Below, piece after piece: positions 1-4,921 of a stretch of DNA of 5,707 bases. Made by a program: the position numbers and the translations under genes. The stretch lies in contig DCJL01000031.1 in the NCBI GenBank assembly GCA_002320035.1, positions 1-5,707 on the forward strand. The letters are read 5' to 3'. The notes beneath the pieces were generated by a model. The model searched no databases. It had not been told where the DNA came from and saw only the letters and a list, made by a program, of their open reading frames with translations. Each line of letters starts with the position of its first letter. The stretch's first letter is position 1. This DNA is from Clostridiales bacterium UBA1701 (GTDB lineage Bacteria > Bacillota > Clostridia > Oscillospirales > Oscillospiraceae).

Positions 1-1404
1 CAGAAGGAATTCCGGCAGATATACCCCCAGCCTGGCTGGGTGGAGCACGACCCGCTGGAGATCTGGGACACGACGCTGGAGGTCTCCCGCGCGGCCATGG
101 CGAAGCTGGGCGTTTCGGCGCTGGATATCGCGGCCATCGGCATTACGAACCAGCGGGAGACCACCGTGGTCTGGGATAAGGAGACGGGAGAGCCCATCGC
201 CAACGCCATCGTCTGGCAGTGCCGCCGGACCTCGGATATCATCGAGAGGCTGGTACAGGAGGGCTATGGGGACGAGATCAGGATGAAAACCGGCCTTGTG
301 CCGGACGCCTATTTTTCCGGCTCCAAGATCAAGTGGCTGCTGGACAAGGTCCCCGGCGCCAGAAAGCGGGCAAATGCCGGGAAGCTCCTCTTCGGCACCA
401 TAGACACCTGGCTCATCTGGAAGCTCACCGGCGGCAAGGTCCATGTGACGGATTACACCAACGCCAGCCGCACCATGCTCTATAACATCCGCTCCCTGGA
501 GTGGGACAGGGACTTGCTTAAGATGCTGGATATCCCGGCCTGTATGCTGCCGGAGGTGAAGCCCTCCAGCCATGTGTACGGGCTGACGGATTTTGAGCTC
601 TACGGCGGGGAGATCCCCATCGCCGGGGCGGCGGGGGACCAGCAGTGCGCCCTTTTCGGCCAGTGCTGCTTCCAGCCCGGGCAGATGAAAAATACCTACG
701 GCACCGGCTGCTTTCTGCTGATGAATACCGGCAACGAGATCGTGGAGAGCAAAAACGGGCTGGTGACCAGCATCGCGGTGGGCTATGAGGACCATGTGGA
801 ATATGCCCTTGAGGGCAGTATCTTTGTGGCCGGGGCGGCGATCCAGTGGCTTCGGGACGAGCTGAACGTGATCTCCGCGGCGCCGGAGAGCCAGCAGTAC
901 GCGGAAAAAGTGCCGGATACGGCAGGGGGCTATGTTGTCCCGGCCTTCACGGGCCTGGGCGCGCCCTACTGGAGCCAGCGGGCCAGGGGCGTCATCGTGG
1001 GGCTGACCCGGGGCTTTTCCCGGGCGCACCTGATACGGGCCACGCTGGAATCCCTGGCCTACCAGACCTATGACATTGTGCGGGCCATGGAGCGGGACTC
1101 GGGGATGCATATCTCGGAGCTGAAGGTGGACGGGGGCGCCTGCGCCAACGATTTTCTGATGCAGTTCCAGTCGGATATCACAGGCTCGGATGTGTACCGG
1201 CCCCGGTGCATCGAGACGACAGCCCTGGGCGCGGCCTATCTGGCGGGCCTTGCGGTGGGCTACTGGTCCAGCCTTGAGGACGTGAAGAACAACTGGGCGG
1301 TGGACCGCGTGTTCACCTCAGCCATGGAGGAGTCCAAGCGCGTAAAGCTCATAGACGGCTGGCACAAGGCCGTAAAATGCGCCCTGCTGTGGGCGGAGGA
1401 ATAA
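1..1404 (+). CDS. glpK: Glycerol kinase, 5'-truncated by the window edge
   Basis: Cytoplasmic FGGY-family kinase that phosphorylates glycerol with ATP to sn-glycerol 3-phosphate. The frame is open from base 1 (QKEFRQIYPQPGW...). The GTG at 40 is an internal valine, so the true start lies outside the window. Compared from memory with E. coli GlpK (about 502 aa), about 32 N-terminal residues are missing, including the first phosphate-binding loop; 467 codons are present. Visible hallmarks are NQRETT (glycerol-binding Arg-Glu, codons 52-53), the first FGGY signature around YFSGSKIKWL, DYTNASRTML, GDQQ with the catalytic Asp at 637-639, NTYGTGCF, GAAIQWLRDE, PAFTGLGAPYW, and the second FGGY signature GLTRG...IRATLESLAYQ. 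The C-terminus is complete and ends at TAA 1402-1404. The His phosphorylated by the PTS in many low-GC Gram-positive GlpK proteins appears to be Glu here (595-597). It is convergent with dfx and functionally unrelated to the rest of the window. Identification is secure. Confidence 0.97.
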   Translation, partial: QKEFRQIYPQPGWVEHDPLEIWDTTLEVSRAAMAKLGVSALDIAAIGITNQRETTVVWDKETGEPIANAIVWQCRRTSDIIERLVQEGYGDEIRMKTGLVPDAYFSGSKIKWLLDKVPGARKRANAGKLLFGTIDTWLIWKLTGGKVHVTDYTNASRTMLYNIRSLEWDRDLLKMLDIPACMLPEVKPSSHVYGLTDFELYGGEIPIAGAAGDQQCALFGQCCFQPGQMKNTYGTGCFLLMNTGNEIVESKNGLVTSIAVGYEDHVEYALEGSIFVAGAAIQWLRDELNVISAAPESQQYAEKVPDTAGGYVVPAFTGLGAPYWSQRARGVIVGLTRGFSRAHLIRATLESLAYQTYDIVRAMERDSGMHISELKVDGGACANDFLMQFQSDITGSDVYRPRCIETTALGAAYLAGLAVGYWSSLEDVKNNWAVDRVFTSAMEESKRVKLIDGWHKAVKCALLWAEE

Positions 1405-1448
1405 GCGCCCGCCGGCGAAAAACGCCGCGAGGCTTTGTTCCCAGTCTG

Positions 1449-1478
1449 AAACAGCCCGCCTTTTCAGGCGGGCTGTTT
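1449..1478 (+). terminator. Rho-independent terminator of glpK
   Basis: A perfect 12-bp inverted repeat, AAACAGCCCGCC (1449-1460) and GGCGGGCTGTTT (1467-1478), encloses the 6-nt loop TTTTCA. On the plus strand the GC-rich stem runs into TTTTA, a good intrinsic terminator 45 nt after the glpK stop. On the minus strand the stem is followed by TTTCAG, so it may also stop transcription from the convergent dfx gene, less efficiently. A smaller 5-bp hairpin with an A5 loop (1413-1427) lies just upstream and is probably incidental. Confidence 0.9.
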
Positions 1479-1493
1479 TATATGCGCATTTTC

Positions 1494-1871
1494 TCAGAGT
1501 TCGCTCATCCACAGGCCGTGGAGATTGCAGTAGGCAAAGACCGCCAGGGGCTTGTCCTCCGCCAGAGCGAAATCGGCCTCGGGGGCCTCGCCAGGATGGA
1601 GCATTTTCAGCTGGCAGCCCTTCTCCGTCTGGAGACAGATCCAGAGAATGCTGTGCTCGGGTATCATGGGGTGTGCCACGGAGCCTACGGCCACATGCAC
1701 AAGGCCCTCCTTTTGTGCGGCAACGGGCAGATGCTTCTCGCCGCTGGCCTCCACCGTGTTGGGCTTCAGCGCCTCCATCTTCTCGCCGCAGCAGACCATG
1801 GGAACGCCGGAATCCTGAATTTTTACCGCCAGGTTCCCGCAGTGGCGGCAGATATAAAACTTTGCCTGCAT
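1494..1871 (-). CDS. dfx: Desulfoferrodoxin (class I-type superoxide reductase)
   Basis: Cytoplasmic non-heme iron enzyme that reduces superoxide to hydrogen peroxide without making oxygen, taking electrons from rubredoxin-like donors. The 125-aa protein has both expected domains. The N-terminal desulforedoxin-like rubredoxin-type iron centre has all four ligands: C8 and C11 in CRHCGN, C27 and C28 in CCGEKM. The C-terminal SOR domain has the full His4Cys set: H47 in GEKHLPV, with catalytic-type E45 and K46, then H67 in AHPM, H73 in PEHS, and C115 and H118 in CNLHGLW. Length is usual for the two-iron form. The start at 1871 is preferred over an upstream ATG at 1895 because AAAGGAGG lies 7 nt before it and the family begins just ahead of the first CxxC. 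It is downstream of the metal-cluster operon on the same strand, 110 nt away, with its own promoter. No residue looks impaired. Confidence 0.96.
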   Translation of the reverse strand: MQAKFYICRHCGNLAVKIQDSGVPMVCCGEKMEALKPNTVEASGEKHLPVAAQKEGLVHVAVGSVAHPMIPEHSILWICLQTEKGCQLKMLHPGEAPEADFALAEDKPLAVFAYCNLHGLWMSEL

Positions 1872-1878
1872 CGCTTTG

Positions 1879-1886
1879 CCTCCTTT
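1879..1886 (-). promoter_or_regulatory. Ribosome binding site of dfx
   Basis: AAAGGAGG on the minus strand, 7 nt upstream of the ATG at 1869-1871. It sits between the two candidate start codons, so it selects the shorter 125-aa product and places the ATG at 1895 in the leader. Confidence 0.88.
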
Positions 1887-1925
1887 GACAATCATATTTC
1901 AGCACCCTTGTTTGGCTGTGTGTAT

Positions 1926-1934
1926 ATTATAGCA
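1926..1934 (-). promoter_or_regulatory. Extended -10 promoter for dfx
   Basis: The minus strand reads TGCTATAAT: a perfect -10 (1926-1931) preceded by the TGn extension (1932-1934). No good -35 exists at 16-18 bp; the nearest is TTAACC at 19 bp (1951-1956), consistent with an extended -10 promoter. Transcription would begin near 1919, giving a leader of about 48 nt. It lies in the AT-rich 1872-1981 spacer, which holds no other gene or convincing regulator box. Confidence 0.72.
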
Positions 1935-1981
1935 CATGTTTTGCAATTTTGGTTAATTTCTCATAAAAAAAGCGAAAAGTT

Positions 1982-2338
1982 TTATTTGCCGCATTCTCCC
2001 TGGTGCTCATGCTCGTGGCAGATAGAGCCAGTGGACTTCAGCCGCCCCTCAAGGTAGGCCTCCACCGCGGCCCCGGCGTCGCCCTGAGCGCCGATAATGA
2101 CCTCCACGCCCCGCTCATTGAAGATCTCCACGGCCCCGCCGCCCATGCCGCCGGCAATTATGACCTGCGCGCCTCTGTCCGCCAGAAAGTTTGGCAGAAA
2201 GCCGGGCTTATGGCCCGGGTTTGGGACGCTGTTTTCGGCGGTGACGCGGCCGTTTTCCGTTTCAAAAAAGATGAAATTCTCGCAGTGGCCAAAGTGCCCG
2301 GCCACAGTTTTTCCCATTGCTGCAACGGCGATTTTCAT
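1982..2338 (-). CDS. NifX/NifB-type (PF02579) putative metal-cluster carrier with Cys/His tail
   Basis: Small cytoplasmic protein (118 aa) of the dinitrogenase iron-molybdenum cofactor biosynthesis family, which includes NifX, the C-terminal domain of NifB and the Mo/Cu-binding orange protein of Desulfovibrio. The single domain has family landmarks: MKIAVAAMGK at the start, HFGHCENFIFFE (residues 15-26), NPGHKPGFLPNFL (40-52), and the glycine-rich strand-turn VIIAGGMGGGA (59-69). The extreme C-terminus is rich in metal-ligand residues (C107, H108, H110, H112, C116), a tail not seen in its paralogue at 4059-4415. AAAGGAG precedes the ATG. It is the last gene of the five-gene operon, 20 nt after the second ATPase, with no clear terminator before dfx. 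Inferred role: temporary holder or chaperone of an iron- or molybdenum-sulfur cluster. The family assignment is firm; the bound metal and client are unknown. Nothing else in the window suggests nitrogen fixation. Confidence 0.9.
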   Translation of the reverse strand: MKIAVAAMGKTVAGHFGHCENFIFFETENGRVTAENSVPNPGHKPGFLPNFLADRGAQVIIAGGMGGGAVEIFNERGVEVIIGAQGDAGAAVEAYLEGRLKSTGSICHEHEHQGECGK

Positions 2339-2358
2339 TTTTGTTTCTCCTTTTATTG

Positions 2359-3219
2359 TTAGTTTAAAATTTTCATGGTTTCTTCATACAGCGCGCGCAG
2401 CGCGTCTCTTGCCGGGCAGTCGATGTCGGCAAGGCTCATGCCCTGATTGACGGCGGCGGAGGCGTTTCTGTCGTAGGGGATCTTCCCCAGAAAGGGGACG
2501 GCCCGCTCCCGGCAGAAGCGCTCCAGCTCGGCGCTTTTTTCCGGGTTCGTGTCCCATTTGTTGAGGCAGACCGCGGCCCGGGTGTGAAAACCCGCTACGG
2601 TTTCCAAAAGCCGCGCCAGATCGCTCAGCCCGGACACGGAGGGCTCCGCCACGATCAGAACCAGATCCACCCCGCTTACCGAGGCGATCACCGGGCAGCC
2701 GATGCCGGGGGAACCGTCTATAATGGCAAGCGCTGCCTCCGGGGCCGCTGCGTACAGGGCTTTTTTCACCTCTGCCACAAGCTTTCCCGAGGTACCCCGG
2801 CCCATTTTCAGCGCGGCGGTGGAAAAAACCCGTCCGTTCCGATAAAGAAGCCGTTCCCCGGCCTCGTCCTTTTCCATCAGAGCAGCTCCGGCGGGGCAGA
2901 CCCGGGCGCAGACGCCGCAGCCCTCGCAGGCATATTCGTTCACGGCCCATACACCGTTTTCCCGCGCTATGGCCCCGAAGCGGCAGAGAGATGCGCAAAG
3001 CCCGCAGCCGGTACAGCGCAGCGGCTCGATCCGGGCCTTGTCCGAACCAATGAACGCGGCCCTTTCCGGCCTGCCCTCCTGCCGGGCAACCAGGTGCAGG
3101 TTGGGTGCGTCCACATCGCAGTCGGCAATGGCGGCAGCTCCGGAAAAGCGGATAAAGGCGGCGGTCAGCGTGGTCTTGCCCGTTCCTCCCTTGCCGCTGA
3201 GAATAAGCAGCTTTTTCAT
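2359..3219 (-). CDS. MinD/Mrp-type ATPase with inserted 2x[4Fe-4S] ferredoxin domain (copy 1)
   Basis: Cytoplasmic P-loop ATPase of the MinD/ParA (SIMIBI) class, 286 aa. A deviant Walker A motif, SGKGGTGKTT (residues 8-17), carries the signature lysine K10 plus K15. DCDVDAPN (33-40) provides the switch I aspartates. IIDGSPGIGCP (166-176) is the Walker B/switch II region with D168. NKWD (220-223) is the nucleotide-base motif. A bacterial ferredoxin domain is inserted between the first strands and switch II: C69/C72/C75/C79 and C98/C101/C104/C108, two complete CxxCxxCxxxC motifs for two [4Fe-4S] clusters. The fourth Cys of the first motif is followed by Arg, not Pro. The start is fixed by a 4-bp ATGA overlap with the stop of the upstream paralogue and a GGAGGGAGGGG Shine-Dalgarno site. 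This architecture occurs in ORP-type clusters with PF02579 proteins. The inferred role is ATP-gated, redox-linked cluster transfer, probably as a heterodimer with copy 2. It lacks the MinD membrane-targeting amphipathic C-terminus as far as can be judged by eye. Confidence 0.93.
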   Translation of the reverse strand: MKKLLILSGKGGTGKTTLTAAFIRFSGAAAIADCDVDAPNLHLVARQEGRPERAAFIGSDKARIEPLRCTGCGLCASLCRFGAIARENGVWAVNEYACEGCGVCARVCPAGAALMEKDEAGERLLYRNGRVFSTAALKMGRGTSGKLVAEVKKALYAAAPEAALAIIDGSPGIGCPVIASVSGVDLVLIVAEPSVSGLSDLARLLETVAGFHTRAAVCLNKWDTNPEKSAELERFCRERAVPFLGKIPYDRNASAAVNQGMSLADIDCPARDALRALYEETMKILN

Positions 3220-4052
3220 TCTCCCCTCCCTCCGATCTTCTCCAGAAGCGCCCGGAACATGGCGGCGTATTCTCCGCTTTTTTCACAGGCCGGCTCCCCG
3301 TCCCCGCAGAGCCGGGCCAGCGCTGGGATATAGGGAATGCGCAGCAGCACGGGCAGGCCTGCCTCCCGGCAGAAGCGCTCCAGCGGAGGATAGGACGCTT
3401 CCTGCTTGTTTATCACCACGCCGCAGGGCTTCCCCAGCAGGCTGGCCAGTTCATAGACCATTTTGAAATTGTGGAAGCCGAAGGCCGTGGGTTCGGCCAC
3501 AAGCAGGCAGAAATCCGCTCCCGAGATGCTCTCCATCACGGAGCATGCGCTGCCCGGCGGGCAGTCGAGGATCTGGGTGCCGCCGGCGGCCTCCCCCAGG
3601 GAAAGCGCCGCCTTGATCACCGGCACGCCGGAGGCCTCCCCCGGATTCAGAACGCCGGTGACTACATCCAGCGCGCCGTGCCGCCCTTTTTCCACATGGC
3701 CGATTTGCCGCCGCCCCTCGCTGACCGCGGCCTCGGGGCAGACCAGCGCGCAGCCGCCGCAGGCATGGCAGAGCTCAGAGAACAGCATAGGCCGGTTTTT
3801 CACATAGATCAGGGCGCCGAAACGGCAAAAATCCACGCATTTGCGGCAGCCGGAGCATTTTTCCGCGTCAAACTCCGGCAGGCTTACAAACACAGGGCTC
3901 TCCGTGATATCCTGCGGCTTTAAAAAGAGCCGGCCGTTCGGCTCCTCCACATCGCAGTCCACATAGACGGCCTTTCCGGCGCTGCAGGCCAGATTGACGG
4001 CCACAAAGGTCTTGCCCGCGCCGCCCTTGCCGCTTAAAACAGCAATCTTCAT
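3216..4052 (-). CDS. MinD/Mrp-type ATPase with inserted 2x[4Fe-4S] ferredoxin domain (copy 2)
   Basis: Paralogue of the downstream ATPase, 278 aa, same domain order. Deviant Walker A is SGKGGAGKTF (residues 7-16), with K9 and K14; the second Thr of the usual GKTT is Phe16. Switch I is DCDVEEPN (32-39). Walker B/switch II is ILDCPPGSAC (161-170) with D163. VINKQE near residue 215 replaces the NKWD motif. The inserted ferredoxin has C66/C69/C72/C76 and C95/C98/C101/C105; the first motif again ends in CRFGA and the second in CPEAA. Both copies keep a Cys shortly after switch II (C170 here, C175 in copy 1), which looks family-specific. It starts 6 nt after the upstream PF02579 gene. No strong Shine-Dalgarno is visible (the leader is GTAAAGCCCT), so translation probably depends on coupling. 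It overlaps the next gene by ATGA. Both genes intact and adjacent suggests a heterodimeric ATPase. Family is secure; substrate unknown. Confidence 0.93.
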   Translation of the reverse strand: MKIAVLSGKGGAGKTFVAVNLACSAGKAVYVDCDVEEPNGRLFLKPQDITESPVFVSLPEFDAEKCSGCRKCVDFCRFGALIYVKNRPMLFSELCHACGGCALVCPEAAVSEGRRQIGHVEKGRHGALDVVTGVLNPGEASGVPVIKAALSLGEAAGGTQILDCPPGSACSVMESISGADFCLLVAEPTAFGFHNFKMVYELASLLGKPCGVVINKQEASYPPLERFCREAGLPVLLRIPYIPALARLCGDGEPACEKSGEYAAMFRALLEKIGGRGE

Positions 4053-4058
4053 AGGGCT

Positions 4059-4415
4059 TTACCGGACGCCGTGAAAGCCTGCATGAAAATGGTTCAGCTT
4101 TTCCAGCCGCCCTTCGCGCAAGGCCGCCAGATTTTCCTCCGCGCCGGCGCCTTCAGCCTTGAATATCAGCACGCCCGCCGCCCGAAATACATCGGCGGCG
4201 TTCTGCCCGCAGCGGACGGTGATCAGGGCCTCTGTCCTCTCGTCCAGCAGAAACTGGGCGGCCTTTGTTCCCGCGCCGCCCTGGGACTCAGCGGCGGGGT
4301 TTTCCCGGATTTCTCCGGTCCCCTTCTCAGAGTCCTGAAAGAAAAAGAAGGGCGCCCGGCCAAAAGACGGGCAGACGCTGATTTTGTCTTCATCCAGCGG
4401 GATGGCTATTTTCAT
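4059..4415 (-). CDS. NifX/NifB-type (PF02579) putative metal-cluster protein, His-tailed paralogue
   Basis: Second small PF02579-family protein of the operon, 118 aa. It opens with MKIAIPLDEDKISVCPSFG, where C15 and the following SFGR align with the HFGHC stretch of the paralogue. It then has a Phe-rich strand (residues 23-26) and a short loop, then the conserved ALITVRCGQNAADVF segment corresponding to the glycine-rich VIIAGGMGGGA of the other copy. The family GGMG is degenerate here (RCGQ), so the two paralogues have diverged in the likely cluster-binding region. The C-terminus has a His-rich tail (HFHAGFH). A GAGGAGG Shine-Dalgarno precedes the ATG, and the start overlaps the DUF134 stop by 4 bp (ATGA). 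Inferred role: partner, scaffold or acceptor of a metal-sulfur cluster handled by the two ATPases. Family assignment is good; the specific function is unknown. Confidence 0.86.
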   Translation of the reverse strand: MKIAIPLDEDKISVCPSFGRAPFFFFQDSEKGTGEIRENPAAESQGGAGTKAAQFLLDERTEALITVRCGQNAADVFRAAGVLIFKAEGAGAEENLAALREGRLEKLNHFHAGFHGVR

Positions 4416-4786
4416 AAATTTTCCTCCTCATCCGTATTTCCGCGCCCGCGCCGGTGCTTCCGGCAGCCGCCGCAGCCGCAGAAGGCTTCCTTTCCGTCAC
4501 AAAGCCGATAGCTGCCGCCCTCAATGCGCAGGGGCAGCCCATCCACCAGTGCCAGCGCGATTTTTTTCCGTGCCTCAGTGTAGATCTGCTGCACCGTGGT
4601 CCGGGCCACCCTCATGTAGGAGCCGCACTCCTCCTGAGAAAAGCCCTCCCGGTCTATAAGGCGGACGGCCTCGTATTCGTCCACCGTCAGCACCACGGCC
4701 GCCAGGCCCTCCCGGCCGTTTACAGGCAGAAAGCCCGGGTTTCCCGGCAGACAGCAGACTTTTCTGCATTTTTGCGGTCTTGGCAT
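4412..4786 (-). CDS. DUF134 family helix-turn-helix protein, Cys-rich, probable regulator
   Basis: 124-aa protein of the DUF134 (PF02001) family, predicted DNA-binding proteins with a sigma-70 region 4-like helix-turn-helix. The N-terminus MPRPQKCRKVCCLP is the family signature. The HTH spans about residues 34-80: LTVDEYEAVRLID, then the turn and recognition helix near RVARTTVQQIYTEARKKI. Cysteines cluster at both ends: C7, C11, C12 at the N-terminus, and C96, C103, C105, C108 with H111 near the C-terminus, suggesting a metal or iron-sulfur site. The start at 4786 is chosen over an upstream ATG at 4822 because family members begin with MPRP and AGGGAG lies 8 nt before it. It is the first gene of the operon, about 40 nt after a consensus promoter, a typical position for an autoregulator. 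It overlaps the next gene by 4 bp. DNA binding and metal sensing are inferred, not shown. Confidence 0.9.
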   Translation of the reverse strand: MPRPQKCRKVCCLPGNPGFLPVNGREGLAAVVLTVDEYEAVRLIDREGFSQEECGSYMRVARTTVQQIYTEARKKIALALVDGLPLRIEGGSYRLCDGKEAFCGCGGCRKHRRGRGNTDEEENL

Positions 4787-4794
4787 GGCTTCCG

Positions 4795-4800
4795 CTCCCT
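4795..4800 (-). promoter_or_regulatory. Ribosome binding site of the DUF134 gene
   Basis: AGGGAG on the minus strand, 8 nt before the ATG at 4784-4786. It supports the 124-aa product beginning MPRP and not the 12-residue longer frame from 4822. Confidence 0.78.
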
Positions 4801-4808
4801 TCTCATTT

Positions 4809-4837
4809 TTGACATATGCCATTTATACGTATATTAT
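4809..4837 (+). promoter_or_regulatory. Possible second, upstream promoter for the Crp/Fnr-family gene
   Basis: On the plus strand TTGACA (4809-4814), 17-bp spacer, TATTAT (4832-4837). Its -10 overlaps the -10 of the oppositely directed operon promoter, so polymerase could occupy only one at a time. The start would be near 4844, with a leader of about 78 nt. The TTGACA could instead be present only as part of the operator repeat. Confidence 0.4.
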
Positions 4838-4860
4838 AACCTGTTTGCGGCATATGTCAA
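4833..4860 (-). promoter_or_regulatory. Sigma-70/SigA promoter of the five-gene metal-cluster operon
   Basis: On the minus strand TTGACA (4855-4860) is followed after 16 bp by TATAAT (4833-4838): both hexamers match consensus. Transcription would start near 4826, giving a leader of about 40 nt to the DUF134 start. The -35 lies inside one arm of a 12-bp inverted repeat; the other arm (4809-4820) falls at about +6 to +17 of the transcript, an operator-like placement. A promoter this strong is likely held in check by a repressor. Confidence 0.82.
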
Positions 4861-4875
4861 TAATCAATTGACATA
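4853..4875. repeat. 8-bp inverted repeat between divergent -35 elements
   Basis: TATGTCAA (4853-4860) and TTGACATA (4868-4875), separated by TAATCAA. The arms contain the -35 hexamers of the two divergent promoters, so the -35 boxes stand back to back 7 bp apart. With the copy at 4809-4816 this makes three TTGACATA motifs in 67 bp. One protein dimer bound here would touch both promoters. Confidence 0.82.
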
Positions 4876-4896
4876 CCGGCAGGATTATTTTATACT
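4868..4896 (+). promoter_or_regulatory. Sigma-70/SigA promoter of the Crp/Fnr-family gene
   Basis: TTGACA (4868-4873), 17-bp spacer, TATACT (4891-4896): a perfect -35 and a -10 matching at five of six positions. The start point would be near 4903, leaving a short leader of about 20 nt that contains the ribosome binding site at 4905-4914. Confidence 0.8.
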
Positions 4897-4904
4897 TGCT
4901 TCGG

Positions 4905-4914
4905 AAAAGGGAGG
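4905..4914 (+). promoter_or_regulatory. Ribosome binding site of the Crp/Fnr-family gene
   Basis: AAAAGGGAGG, 7 nt before the ATG at 4922. It decides the start. The same frame is open upstream to 4454, but that part is antisense to the DUF134 gene and crosses both promoters. Confidence 0.88.
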
Positions 4915-4921
4915 CGCTGCC

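Larger units (their letters stand above)
4809..4860. repeat. 12-bp perfect inverted repeat flanking the operon -10 region
   Basis: TTGACATATGCC (4809-4820) and its exact reverse complement GGCATATGTCAA (4849-4860), separated by 28 bp. Each arm contains the self-complementary core CATATG, so each may itself be a small operator. The arms lie either side of the operon's -10 element: one covers the -35, the other the early transcribed region. The identity extends six bases past the TTGACA hexamer, which promoter conservation alone would not require. Confidence 0.85.

Noticed and set aside
1885..1890. Fourth TTGACA motif in the dfx leader
   Set aside because: Only six bases match, without the following TATGCC or a partner arm, so chance is the simpler explanation.
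1872..1895. Upstream ATG at 1895 as the dfx start
   Set aside because: The Shine-Dalgarno site lies inside this segment and serves the ATG at 1869-1871; the additional eight residues are not typical of the family.
1940..1985. Terminator between the operon and dfx
   Set aside because: On the minus strand there is a T-rich run after the stop codon, but no GC stem of useful length precedes it.
2384..3286. Long minus-strand frame of 300 aa in another frame over ATPase copy 1
   Set aside because: Low-complexity Arg/Gly/Ala-rich translation typical of a shadow frame in GC-rich DNA; the true frame has full Walker and ferredoxin motifs.
1982..4415. Nitrogen fixation genes
   Set aside because: The PF02579 domain is shared with NifX/NifB, but there is no nitrogenase, radical-SAM NifB or other nif gene, and the ATPases are not NifH-like because of the inserted ferredoxin domain.
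4787..4822. Upstream ATG at 4822 as the start of the DUF134 protein
   Set aside because: DUF134 proteins begin with MPRP, and AGGGAG is correctly placed for the ATG at 4784-4786. The upstream ATG would also sit almost at the predicted transcription start.
4781..4880. Sigma-54 (-24/-12) promoter, as used by orp operons in Desulfovibrio
   Set aside because: No GG-N10-GC element with TGGCAC and TTGC halves at proper spacing was found on either strand; the sites match sigma-70 consensus.
4454..4921. N-terminal extension of the Crp/Fnr-family frame to 375 aa
   Set aside because: The extension is antisense to the DUF134 gene and crosses both divergent promoters; a strong ribosome binding site and the normal family length place the start at 4922.
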